From RUG191 sp045642225 (GTDB taxonomy: Bacteria; Bacillota; Clostridia; Lachnospirales; Lachnospiraceae): a stretch of 64,000 nt of DNA. The notes beneath the pieces are model-generated. The model worked only from the letters and a program-made list of their open reading frames with translations, made no database searches and was not told the DNA's origin. The position numbers were made by a program, and so were the translations under genes. The DNA is taken from NCBI GenBank assembly GCA_045642225.1, contig JAZUIN010000046.1, positions 1-64,000 of the forward strand, written 5' to 3'. Shown one piece after another: positions 53,196-60,873 of this stretch (the stretch's first letter is position 1; every line of letters starts with the position of its first letter).

Positions 53196-53288
53196 CTATT
53201 TCTTGCTCTTATAGCCAACGGTATAGCCAAGAGCAAAACAAGTTATACATAAGCTAGTAATGGCTATAAAAAGTTCCGTTGTAAGCAT
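53196..53288 (-). CDS. 30-residue hydrophobic peptide, probable type I toxin
   Basis: A short gene encoding 30 residues. It begins MLTTELFIAITSLC, has one membrane helix (about 5-24), and ends with a basic tail GYKSKK. AGGAGG lies nine bases before the ATG, and a sigma-A promoter with a 17-base spacer lies about 100 bases upstream. Size, hydrophobic core and lysine tail resemble membrane-acting type I toxins such as TisB, Fst and TxpA, without clear sequence identity to them. Convergent antisense RNA, a repeat over codons 5-9 and a LexA-type box in the promoter support this reading. A short holin-like or other small membrane peptide is the alternative. Confidence 0.7.
   Translation of the reverse strand: MLTTELFIAITSLCITCFALGYTVGYKSKK
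53263..53274 (+). repeat. Direct repeat DR, copy in the toxin start region
   Basis: Second copy of GCTATAAAAAGT. On the toxin message it spans codons 5-9, close enough to the start for antisense pairing to hinder initiation. Confidence 0.65.
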
Positions 53289-53395
53289 AATCACAAACCT
53301 CCTATACTAGATTTCCACAAAGGATTTCTATATAAACAGAGCTAAAACTCTCTGGTGGAGGCTTACCGCCTACCGTGCATGGTAGCACTAAATTA

Positions 53396-53424
53396 ATTAT
53401 ATCAAACATATGTTCGATAGTCAA
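53396..53424 (-). promoter_or_regulatory. Promoter of the toxin-type gene
   Basis: On the minus strand: TTGACT (53424-53419), a 17-base spacer, and TATAAT (53401-53396). The message would begin near 53389 and have a leader of about 100 bases. The leader folds at 53370-53385 (CTACC with GGTAG). Confidence 0.82.
53403..53416 (-). promoter_or_regulatory. LexA/DinR-type SOS box in the toxin promoter spacer
   Basis: The minus strand reads CGAACATATGTTTG. The Bacillus LexA site is CGAAC-N4-GTTCG, so only one base differs. It lies wholly between the -35 and -10, the ideal place for repression. The promoter of the antisense RNA has no such site. Confidence 0.7.
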
Positions 53425-53544
53425 TAGTATAAAGTCTTGGCTATTTACAAAATAGAAAAAACCACAAAATATGGTTTTATAGAAGTAAAAACGCGATAGA
53501 GTAAAAATTAAAAAAGAAAAAATCAAAAATTTTTAAAAATTTGC

Positions 53545-53573
53545 TTGACAAAAGGTGAGTAGTTCTATAAAAT
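53545..53573 (+). promoter_or_regulatory. Promoter of tRNA-Gly
   Basis: TTGACA, 17-base spacer, TAAAAT, ending 14 bases before the tRNA. Confidence 0.75.
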
Positions 53574-53587
53574 AATTTTTGTTGTAA

Positions 53588-53660
53588 GCGCGAGTGGCTC
53601 AGCTGGTAGAGCACCACCTTGCCAAGGTGGGGGTCGCGGGTTCGAACCCCGTCTCGCGCT
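53588..53660 (+). tRNA. tRNA-Gly (anticodon GCC)
   Basis: A cloverleaf of 73 bases. The acceptor stem GCGCGAG pairs with CTCGCGC and the discriminator is T. The anticodon stem ACCACC / GGTGG region carries loop TTGCCAA, giving anticodon GCC. The T-loop is GGTTCGAACCCC-like. CCA is not encoded. It has its own promoter and terminator. Confidence 0.97.
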
Positions 53661-53675
53661 CTTTTGATAAGAAGA

Positions 53676-53707
53676 AGATATCCAATTTAATTGGATATCT
53701 TTTTTTT
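53676..53707 (+). terminator. Terminator of tRNA-Gly
   Basis: Ten-base perfect stem AGATATCCAA / TTGGATATCT with a five-base loop and a run of T. Confidence 0.92.
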
Positions 53708-53765
53708 GTTTTTATTTATATCCCTTCTCGCGTATATCGCACGCTATCTTTCATTAAATCCTAAA

Positions 53766-53821
53766 CTTTACACCCATTTTACATCCACAAGATATTTGAT
53801 TTTACACAATCTTGATAGCAT
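53766..53821 (+). promoter_or_regulatory. Pho-box promoter 1
   Basis: Repeats CTTTACA (53766), TTTTACA (53777) and TTTTACA (53800), then an extended -10 TGATAGCAT with hexamer at 53816. Offsets 0, 11, 34 and 50 are identical in Pho-box promoters 2 and 3. Confidence 0.75.
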
Positions 53822-53842
53822 TAGCTCAAGGAGGTAATGCAT

Positions 53843-54079
53843 ATGAAGATAGTATGGAATGTAGTCAATAAAATGAACCTAAAGAAGAATGTAAAAAACA
53901 ATCTTTATTTGGGAATACTAATTCTAATAAATGTTGTGTTAGGCAGTTTGATTTGGCTGGCAATTGGAAGAATGTTTTTGCCAGGAGTAGCTTGGTTTGC
54001 ATGCTTTGTGGGATATCCAGCAGTTGTCGTTGGTTTTTTTGGAGGAGTGATTTATTTATACAATCATGAGTTCTCATAA
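53843..54079 (+). CDS. Small membrane protein under Pho-box control, unknown
   Basis: A protein of 78 residues with a basic N-terminus (MKIVWNVVNKMNLKKNVKNN) and two hydrophobic helices (about 22-42 and 50-72), with GRMFLPGVAWFACFVG between. I cannot name a family. AAGGAGG fits the ATG at 53843, not the one at 53837. Its promoter shows the same TTTTACW repeat layout as pstS and the Na/Pi transporter gene, so it is probably induced in phosphate starvation. It may be an accessory to phosphate uptake or sensing (inference). Confidence 0.8.
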   Translation: MKIVWNVVNKMNLKKNVKNNLYLGILILINVVLGSLIWLAIGRMFLPGVAWFACFVGYPAVVVGFFGGVIYLYNHEFS

Positions 54080-54080
54080 C

Positions 54081-54136
54081 TTTTACTGAAGTTTTACTTG
54101 TAAATGATGATGAATTTTACAAAGTATTGATATGCT
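54081..54136 (+). promoter_or_regulatory. Pho-box promoter 2 (pst operon)
   Basis: TTTTACT (54081), TTTTACT (54092) and TTTTACA (54115), then extended -10 TGATATGCT with hexamer at 54131. It starts two bases after the stop of the preceding gene. Confidence 0.78.
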
Positions 54137-54193
54137 AAATGTGTTGTGATAAACAAGGCGCCAAACAAAAAAAGAAAGATGAGGTTATATATT

Positions 54194-55018
54194 ATGAAAA
54201 AAAGAATATTCGCAGCGATGACGGCTGTGTGTTTAATGGCAGTTGCATTTACAGGATGTGGTGCAAAGAGTACTGGAAATGTTAAAGGTAATTTGACACT
54301 TGCAGGCTCAACATCAATGGAAAAACTTTGCGAAGCAATGTCTGAAAGCTTTATGGATGAAAATCCAGGGGTGACAGTTACTGTAGAATATACAGGTTCT
54401 GGAGCTGGCCTTGAATCATTAGCAGCAGGATCTGTTGATATTGGAAATGCTTCAAGAGCTTTAAAGGACAATGAAAAGTCAAATGGAGCTGTAGAAAATA
54501 TAGTTGCTATTGACGGTATTGCAGTAATTACAGATAAAGACAACAGTGTAAAAGATATTTCAGCTGAAAATCTTGCTAAGATTTATAAAGGTGAAATTAA
54601 AAACTGGAGTGAAATTGGTGGAGAGAATAAGCCAATCTCTGTAATTGGTAGAGAAGCTGGGTCAGGAACTAGAGATGCATTTGAAGAATTGTTAAAGGTA
54701 AAGGATGGATGTAAGTATGCGCAAGAGCTTGATTCTACTGGGGCAGTATTGGCTAAGGTTGCATCTACTCCAGGAGCAATTGGTTATGTTTCACTAGATG
54801 TAGTTGATAATACAGTAACAGGCTTGAAGATTGACAGCGTTGAACCTACAGAAGAGCAAATTCTTGCTGGTAAATATTTACTTCAAAGACCATTTGTAAT
54901 GGCAACAAAAGGCGAAATAAGTAAGCAAAATGATGCTGTAAAGGCTTGGTTCAACTATATTAATTCAGATGCAGGTAAGGAAGTTATTAAGAAAGCTGGA
55001 CTTATTATTCCACAATAG
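54194..55018 (+). CDS. pstS: Phosphate-binding lipoprotein PstS
   Basis: A substrate-binding protein of 274 residues for the Pst phosphate importer. The signal sequence MKKRIFAAMTAVCLMAVAFTGCG has a lipobox ending at the cysteine of FTGC. GSTSMEKL, YTGSGAGLESLAAGSVDIGNASR and GREAGSGTRDAFEELL are the phosphate-binding loops. The start ATG 54194 was chosen because the lipoprotein signal begins there; GATGAGG lies upstream. It is the first gene of pstSCAB-phoU. Confidence 0.95.
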   Translation: MKKRIFAAMTAVCLMAVAFTGCGAKSTGNVKGNLTLAGSTSMEKLCEAMSESFMDENPGVTVTVEYTGSGAGLESLAAGSVDIGNASRALKDNEKSNGAVENIVAIDGIAVITDKDNSVKDISAENLAKIYKGEIKNWSEIGGENKPISVIGREAGSGTRDAFEELLKVKDGCKYAQELDSTGAVLAKVASTPGAIGYVSLDVVDNTVTGLKIDSVEPTEEQILAGKYLLQRPFVMATKGEISKQNDAVKAWFNYINSDAGKEVIKKAGLIIPQ

Positions 55019-55027
55019 GGGGCGCGT

Positions 55028-55930
55028 ATGAAGAGAAAAGCATTTATAGAAAAAACAGCAAGTGTCATTTTTATGATTTGTGCTGTAGTAGCTATATTTG
55101 CAGTATGTGCTATAAGCGTTTATATGTTCGTTAAAGGCACCCCGGCTTTAAAAGAAGTCGGGGTTTTTGATTTGCTGTTTGGAACTATATGGAAGCCTAC
55201 TGCAAGTAGTCCTTCTTTTGGAATAGGTTATATTATTTTAACGTCAATAGTGGGAACAGGAGTTGCGATAGTTATCGGTGTACCGATCGGTTTGTTGACT
55301 GCGGTATTTTTGTCGGAAATTGCCGAAAAGAAGATAGGTGCTGTTGTTGGCGGCGCGGTAGAACTACTTGCTGCTATTCCATCAGTTATTTATGGATTGA
55401 TTGGAATGATGGTACTTAATCCAATTATGTTTAAGCTCGAAAAAATGGTGTTTGAAGGTGATAGTAATCACCAATATACTGGTGGTGCTAATATGCTGTC
55501 TGCAATCGTTGTGCTAGCTATTATGATATTGCCAACAGTAATTAGTGTCAGTACTTCTTCTCTTAAAGCAGTATCAGATAATTTAAGAGCTGCATCGTTA
55601 GCACTTGGGGCAACTAAAGAGCAAACAATTTTTAAGACTGTTATTCCAGCAGCAAGATCTGGAATATTAACAGGAGTTGTGCTTGGAATAGGTCGAGCGC
55701 TAGGAGAAGCAATGGCAATTAATATGGTTGCAGGAGGAACAGTGAATATACCACTTCCGTTTAATTCTGTAAGAACACTCACAACACAAATTGTTAGTGA
55801 AATGGGATATGCTAGTGGAACTCATCGACAGGTTCTTTTCACAGTCGGATTAGTTCTTTATATATTTATAATGATTGTTAATTTTGTTTTGTTGAAAGCA
55901 AGGAAGCGGGGTGCTAAAAATGGCAATTAA
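55028..55930 (+). CDS. pstC: Phosphate ABC transporter permease PstC
   Basis: A membrane protein of 300 residues with six predicted helices. The permease signature shows as SLALGATKEQTIFKTVIPAARSG followed by GIGRALGEAMA (written as two parts). AAIPSVIYGLIGM is typical for PstC. It follows pstS by nine bases and overlaps the start of pstA by 11 bases. With PstA it forms the channel for phosphate. GGGGGCG serves as the ribosome site. Confidence 0.95.
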   Translation: MKRKAFIEKTASVIFMICAVVAIFAVCAISVYMFVKGTPALKEVGVFDLLFGTIWKPTASSPSFGIGYIILTSIVGTGVAIVIGVPIGLLTAVFLSEIAEKKIGAVVGGAVELLAAIPSVIYGLIGMMVLNPIMFKLEKMVFEGDSNHQYTGGANMLSAIVVLAIMILPTVISVSTSSLKAVSDNLRAASLALGATKEQTIFKTVIPAARSGILTGVVLGIGRALGEAMAINMVAGGTVNIPLPFNSVRTLTTQIVSEMGYASGTHRQVLFTVGLVLYIFIMIVNFVLLKARKRGAKNGN

Positions 55931-56783
55931 TACGAGAAAAATAAAAGATGCTACTGCCAGAATAATGATATATTTGTGTGCTACATTTTCAGTGCTTTTA
56001 TTGGCATTAATCATTATATATGTACTGGCAAAAGGTGTGACAGTTGTTAATTGGTCATTTCTAACATCGGTTACAAGTGTGCTTAAAGGAACGGTAGGAA
56101 TTGCAGGGAATATATTAAATACAGTGCTTATTATTCTTATCACTATGGTTATAGCAACTCCTATTGGCGTAGGAAGTGCAATTTATTTAAATGAATATGC
56201 AAAACCTGGAAAAGTGGTGGCATTGATTGAATACGCTACAGAAACATTGTCAGGTATTCCATCAATTATCTTTGGTTTGTTTGGAATGATGTTTTTTGGT
56301 GAAAAATTAGGATTGGGATATTCTCTGTTGACAGGGTCTTTGACACTAATAATTATGGTTTTACCACTTATAATGAGAAATACTCAGGAAGCTTTAAAAA
56401 CAGTACCAAACACTTATAGAACTGGAGCAATTGGTCTAGGAAGTGGAAAATGGCATATGATTAGAACAATTTTAATACCTAGTGCTATGCCGGGTATTAT
56501 TACGGGTGCAATACTTGCTATTGGAAGAATTGTTGGTGAATCAGCGGCACTATTATTTACAGCAGGAAGTGCGAAGTTATTGCCAAAGGGAATAGAAGGA
56601 CTATTAGATAAGCCATTTCAATCAGGTGGAACGCTTACAATTCAGATGTACTTATCTGCAACAAGTGAAGGAGATTTTGAGACTGCTTTTGGAATAGCGG
56701 TTGTGCTTCTAATAATTGTTTTGGGAATTAATCTTGCAACGAAGGCGTTTACAAAGCATTTTGATGTTACGCGAAAGGAATAA
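55920..56783 (+). CDS. pstA: Phosphate ABC transporter permease PstA
   Basis: A permease of 287 residues. GIPSIIFGLFGM, GLGSGKWHMIRTILIPSAMPG and AIGRIVGESAALLFTAGS are PstA motifs. The ATG at 55920 follows GCGGGG; a GTG at 55911 is in frame but poorly placed. The coding start overlaps the end of pstC, and pstB begins two bases after its stop. Confidence 0.95.
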   Translation: MAINTRKIKDATARIMIYLCATFSVLLLALIIIYVLAKGVTVVNWSFLTSVTSVLKGTVGIAGNILNTVLIILITMVIATPIGVGSAIYLNEYAKPGKVVALIEYATETLSGIPSIIFGLFGMMFFGEKLGLGYSLLTGSLTLIIMVLPLIMRNTQEALKTVPNTYRTGAIGLGSGKWHMIRTILIPSAMPGIITGAILAIGRIVGESAALLFTAGSAKLLPKGIEGLLDKPFQSGGTLTIQMYLSATSEGDFETAFGIAVVLLIIVLGINLATKAFTKHFDVTRKE

Positions 56784-56785
56784 AA

Positions 56786-57544
56786 ATGAAAAATACAAAG
56801 ATATTGGTTAAAAATTTAAATCTATATTATGGTGAAAATCACGCGTTGAAAGATGTAAGTCTGGATATAAAAGAAAATTCTATTACTGCATTGATTGGAC
56901 CGTCAGGTTGTGGTAAATCAACATTTCTAAAAACTCTTAATAGGATGAATGATTTGGTTGATGGCGTGAGAATAACTGGTAGCATTCTAATTGACGGTGA
57001 AGATATATATGGAGGAAGTGTAGATACTACACTGCTTAGAAAAAAAGTAGGAATGGTATTTCAGCAACCAAATCCATTTCCTATGAGTATTTATGATAAC
57101 GTTGCTTATGGACCAAGGGTTCATGGCATCAAGGATAAGAAGAAGTTGGATAAGATTGTCGAGGATAGTTTGAGAGGTGCAGCTATATGGGATGAGGTAA
57201 AAGACAGATTAAAGAAGTCAGCACTATCTTTGTCAGGAGGACAGCAGCAAAGAATTTGTATAGCAAGAGCGCTTGCAGTTGAACCTGAAATTCTTCTCAT
57301 GGATGAACCTACATCTGCACTAGATCCGATATCCACTACTAAGATTGAAGACCTTATGGACGAACTAAAAGAGAGATACACGGTGGTAGTTGTTACTCAC
57401 AATATGCAACAAGCTGTTAGAGTTTCGGATTATACAGCATTTTTCTTGGTGGGGGATATGGTAGAGTTCGGAGAAACAAATCAGGTATTTTCGTATCCAA
57501 AAGACAAGCGCACAGAAGATTATATAACAGGAAGATTTGGGTAA
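56786..57544 (+). CDS. pstB: Phosphate ABC transporter ATPase PstB
   Basis: An ABC ATPase of 252 residues. Walker A is GPSGCGKST, the Q-loop FQQPNPFPMSIYDNVAYGPR is diagnostic for PstB, the signature is LSGGQQQR, Walker B is ILLMDEPTSALDP, and the switch histidine is in VVVTHNMQQA. Two copies would drive PstCA at the membrane. Length is typical. phoU follows after 75 bases. Confidence 0.97.
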   Translation: MKNTKILVKNLNLYYGENHALKDVSLDIKENSITALIGPSGCGKSTFLKTLNRMNDLVDGVRITGSILIDGEDIYGGSVDTTLLRKKVGMVFQQPNPFPMSIYDNVAYGPRVHGIKDKKKLDKIVEDSLRGAAIWDEVKDRLKKSALSLSGGQQQRICIARALAVEPEILLMDEPTSALDPISTTKIEDLMDELKERYTVVVVTHNMQQAVRVSDYTAFFLVGDMVEFGETNQVFSYPKDKRTEDYITGRFG

Positions 57545-57619
57545 TGAAACAAGTAAATTATTATATGAAAGCTAGCTTTTTCTTATAATTATTTATTAAT
57601 AAAGAAAGGGAAAATCTAT

Positions 57620-58267
57620 ATGAGAAGCAAATTTGATGAACAGTTGTCTGAGTTGAACATAGAAATGACAGAAATGGGAAATAAGATAATTCTATCTATA
57701 AAAAATGCAATTGAAGCACTAGTTGCGCGCGATGAGAATTTGGCAAGAGAAATTATGGAAAGCGATTCAAAGATAGATCACCTTCAGAAGAAAATTGAGG
57801 GGATATGCTTTAATTTATTGATTCAGCAACAACCGGTAGCAAGGGATCTTCGTACTGTAACAGCGGCGATGAAGATGGTAACTGATATGGAAAGAATAGG
57901 GGATCATGCGGCAGATATTTCTGAAATAACAATTTTAATGGGAGAAAATAGTAAGATTGATAGATTCACGCATATTTCTAAAATGGCTACAGAGACGATG
58001 ATTATGCTTAATCATAGTATTGAAGCATATGTTGAAAAGGATGTCGTTAAAGCAAAAGAAGTTACAATGCATGATGATATTGTTGATGATTTGTTTGTTA
58101 AAGCAAAGAAGGATGTTATTGAACTTATTTTAAATAATCCAGATGAAGGTGAAGAAGCTACAGACATTCTTATGGTGGCAAAATACTTTGAGAGAATAGG
58201 AGATCACGCAACTAATATTGCAGAATGGGTGATTTTTTCTCTTAAAGAAAAGGAAGATGACGTTTAA
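57620..58267 (+). CDS. phoU: Phosphate-transport regulator PhoU
   Basis: A helical protein of 215 residues made of two three-helix repeats. Each carries the metal-site motif: MVTDMERIGDHAADISEI and KYFERIGDHATNIAEW. PhoU dampens Pst uptake and keeps PhoR in its repressing state when phosphate is ample. AAAGGGAAAA precedes the start. It ends the pst operon and lies just before Pho-box promoter 3. Confidence 0.95.
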   Translation: MRSKFDEQLSELNIEMTEMGNKIILSIKNAIEALVARDENLAREIMESDSKIDHLQKKIEGICFNLLIQQQPVARDLRTVTAAMKMVTDMERIGDHAADISEITILMGENSKIDRFTHISKMATETMIMLNHSIEAYVEKDVVKAKEVTMHDDIVDDLFVKAKKDVIELILNNPDEGEEATDILMVAKYFERIGDHATNIAEWVIFSLKEKEDDV

Positions 58268-58307
58268 CATAGTTAAAGCAGTGTTATAGCAGTTAGAAAC
58301 AATGAAA

Positions 58308-58363
58308 TTTTACACAGATTTTACATAAATATGTTCATACATTTTACTTAGTTTACTTATTCT
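58308..58363 (+). promoter_or_regulatory. Pho-box promoter 3 (Na/Pi transporter)
   Basis: TTTTACA (58308), TTTTACA (58319) and TTTTACT (58342), with hexamer TATTCT at 58358. An extra GTTTACT lies at 58351. Offsets match promoters 1 and 2 exactly. Confidence 0.75.
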
Positions 58364-58405
58364 AGTGTTTGAGAAAATATTTAGAATTTTGAGAAAGGAC
58401 TATGT

Positions 58406-60163
58406 ATGGACATTTTTAGCGTTTTAAGTATGATAGGCGGATTGGCGCTTTTTTTATACGGAATGAGTACTATGGGCAATGGTTTGTCCAAGATGGCAGG
58501 TGGTAAGTTAGAGACAATTCTAGAAAAGCTGACAACAAAAAAGATTTTTGCTGTACTTCTAGGAGCAGGCGTTACTGCAGTAATACAGTCGTCATCTGCA
58601 ACGACAGTTATGGTTGTAGGATTTGTAAATTCGGGAATAATGAAATTGTCTCAAGCAGTTGGAATAATAATGGGGGCAAATGTTGGTACAACAATTACAT
58701 CCTGGATGTTATCCCTTATAGGAATAGAAGGTAGTACTATTTGGCTCAAATTATTGAAGCCATCATCGTTTTCACCAATTCTTGCGGCGATAGGTATTAT
58801 TCTAGTTATGTCAAGCAAGGGTGAATCTAAGAAGAAGGATATAGGTGGAATACTACTTGGTTTTGCAATTCTTATGTTTGGAATGGAAACGATGAGTGGT
58901 GCAGTTTCTGGACTTGCAGATGATCCTTCATTTACAAGTATGATGACTACATTTAGTAATCCTGTTTTGGGGATGTTAGTAGGTGCAGTTCTTACAGCAA
59001 TTATTCAAAGTTCATCTGCATCTGTCGGTATTCTTCAAGCACTTTGCGCAACTGGAGCCGTTAATTATTCAGTTGCATTGCCAATTATTATGGGACAAAA
59101 TATTGGAACCTGTGTGACAAGTATAATTTCCTCCGTTGGAGCAAGTAAAAATGCAAAACGAGCAGCAATGGTACATTTGTATTTTAACTTAATTGGGACT
59201 ATTATTTTTATGGTGGTTTTTTATGCAGCTAATTCTTTTATTGATTTTGTGTTCCTCGATGAACCAGCAAATGCTGCGGGTATAGCAGTTATACATAGTT
59301 TATTTAATATAGGTGCTACAGTTGTGTTATTTCCATTTTCGAATTTATTGGTGAAACTTGCAGAAATTACAATACCAGATGGAAAGATTAAAGAGGAAGC
59401 AACATCGAGTACTATAGATGAAAGATTTTTGCAAAAACCAGCTTTTGCTATGGAGTTGTGCAGAGGAAAGGCACGCGAAATGGCTGAAGTCACAAGAAAA
59501 TCAATGAGTTTAGCGTTAAATGTCTTGTTAGAATATGATGAGAAAAAAGCTGAAGAGGTGATAAGACTAGAGGGCGTTGCTGATGAGTATGAGGATAGAC
59601 TAGGCTCCTATTTGGTAAAGCTTTCAAGTGAAAATATATCGAAGGCTGATAGTCAGAGCATGTCTATCATTTTGCATAGTATTAGCGATTTTGAAAGAAT
59701 TTCTGATCATGCGATGGATATTGTAAAGTCAGCAGAGGAAATTAATAAAAAAGGATTATCTTTTACAGAACATGCAAGGCAAGAAATAGAGACTCTTTGT
59801 AGGGCAGTTAATGATATATGCAATCTTACTATAGATGGTTTTTGTGAGGATGATGAAGATAAGGCAACACATGTTGAACCATTAGAAGAAGTTATTGATA
59901 CTTTATCGAAGAAAATAAAAAAGAACCATGTAAAAAGGCTTAAAAACGGAAAATGCACGATCGAGATGGGATTTATTTTAGAGGATGTTTTGACTGGATT
60001 AGAAAGAGTTTCCGATCATTGTTCAAACATTGCCGTTGAGATGATTACGATATATGATAATGATTATAATACACATGAATATTTTAAAAGCTTTTCAGTA
60101 GAGGAAAGAGAGTCCTTTAATAGAGAATATGAGGAGTTAATAAAAAGATATCCAATTAGTTAG
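58406..60163 (+). CDS. Na/Pi cotransporter family protein with PhoU-like tail
   Basis: A protein of 585 residues. Two inverted membrane repeats (about 1-310) carry the family motifs GAGVTAVIQSSSATTVMVVGFV and GAVLTAIIQSSSASVGILQAL, with MGANVGTTITSW and MGQNIGTCVTS. The C-terminal 220 residues form a PhoU-like helical domain, with HSISDFERISDHAMDIV and GLERVSDHCSNIAVEM. It probably moves phosphate, as import or leak, and the PhoU part may regulate it. AAAGGA precedes the ATG. It is controlled by a Pho-box promoter and precedes phoB-phoR. Confidence 0.93.
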   Translation: MDIFSVLSMIGGLALFLYGMSTMGNGLSKMAGGKLETILEKLTTKKIFAVLLGAGVTAVIQSSSATTVMVVGFVNSGIMKLSQAVGIIMGANVGTTITSWMLSLIGIEGSTIWLKLLKPSSFSPILAAIGIILVMSSKGESKKKDIGGILLGFAILMFGMETMSGAVSGLADDPSFTSMMTTFSNPVLGMLVGAVLTAIIQSSSASVGILQALCATGAVNYSVALPIIMGQNIGTCVTSIISSVGASKNAKRAAMVHLYFNLIGTIIFMVVFYAANSFIDFVFLDEPANAAGIAVIHSLFNIGATVVLFPFSNLLVKLAEITIPDGKIKEEATSSTIDERFLQKPAFAMELCRGKAREMAEVTRKSMSLALNVLLEYDEKKAEEVIRLEGVADEYEDRLGSYLVKLSSENISKADSQSMSIILHSISDFERISDHAMDIVKSAEEINKKGLSFTEHARQEIETLCRAVNDICNLTIDGFCEDDEDKATHVEPLEEVIDTLSKKIKKNHVKRLKNGKCTIEMGFILEDVLTGLERVSDHCSNIAVEMITIYDNDYNTHEYFKSFSVEERESFNREYEELIKRYPIS

Positions 60164-60204
60164 TAGGATGGTATGATGGTAGTACGAAACGATAGGGGGA
60201 TTGT

Positions 60205-60873
60205 ATGGCGCTGATATATATAATAGAGGATGATGATAGCATTAGAGAAATTGAAGAGTTTGCTCTTATGAATGCAGGACATAAGGTGTTTGGTTTTACG
60301 TGTGCCAAAGAGTTTTATAAGAAGATGGAAGATGTCATACCAGACTTGTGTTTAGTTGATATTATGCTTCCGGATGAAAATGGAAATGAAATAGTAAGAA
60401 AGCTTAGAAGAAATACAGAGACTAAAAAATTACCCATTATTATGGTTACGGCAAAAACAACAGAGCTTGATTTGGTAAAAGGAATTGAAGACGGAGCAGA
60501 TGATTATATTAAGAAACCATTTTCTGTAATGGAGCTTATTTCAAGAGTAAAAGCGTTGCTTCGCAGAACTCTTAAAGATGAGGTTAAAGAACTAAATCTT
60601 GATGGACTTATTGTAAACAACGAAAAGCACGAGGTCTCTATAGAGGGACGTTTAATTGAACTTACGTATAAAGAGTATGAGTTACTGTCACTATTTATTT
60701 TGAATAAAGGTATTGTTCTTTCTCGAGATACTATTATGGATCAAGTATGGGGGACTGATTATGAAGGAGAATCTAGAACCATAGATATGCACGTGAAAAC
60801 CTTACGAAAAAAACTAGGAGAGTATGGTACGAGAATAAAAACAATTAGAAATGTAGGATATGTAATTGAATGA
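60205..60873 (+). CDS. phoB: Phosphate-response regulator PhoB/PhoP
   Basis: An OmpR-family regulator of 222 residues. The REC domain has IIEDDDS, phospho-acceptor D52 in LVDIMLPDENG, and YIKKPF. The winged helix (about 125-222) has ELTYKEYELLSLFILNKG, RDTIMDQVWG and RTIDMHVKTLRKKLG, ending GYVIE. Placement after the pst operon and Na/Pi gene, with Pho boxes nearby, supports the phosphate role. No Pho box was seen directly upstream, so it may be cotranscribed with the transporter. phoR starts inside its stop codon. Confidence 0.92.
   Translation: MALIYIIEDDDSIREIEEFALMNAGHKVFGFTCAKEFYKKMEDVIPDLCLVDIMLPDENGNEIVRKLRRNTETKKLPIIMVTAKTTELDLVKGIEDGADDYIKKPFSVMELISRVKALLRRTLKDEVKELNLDGLIVNNEKHEVSIEGRLIELTYKEYELLSLFILNKGIVLSRDTIMDQVWGTDYEGESRTIDMHVKTLRKKLGEYGTRIKTIRNVGYVIE

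Noticed and set aside
53458..53478. Small hairpin AAAACCA/TGGTTTT with T-run on the minus strand
   Set aside because: No minus-strand transcript is predicted to enter from the right except antisense to the tRNA, so it may be chance in A/T-rich DNA.
53302..53526. A 74-codon minus-strand frame next to the toxin gene
   Set aside because: It runs through the toxin promoter, leader and A/T-rich filler, has no ribosome site, and its peptide shows only translated promoter and hairpin sequence.
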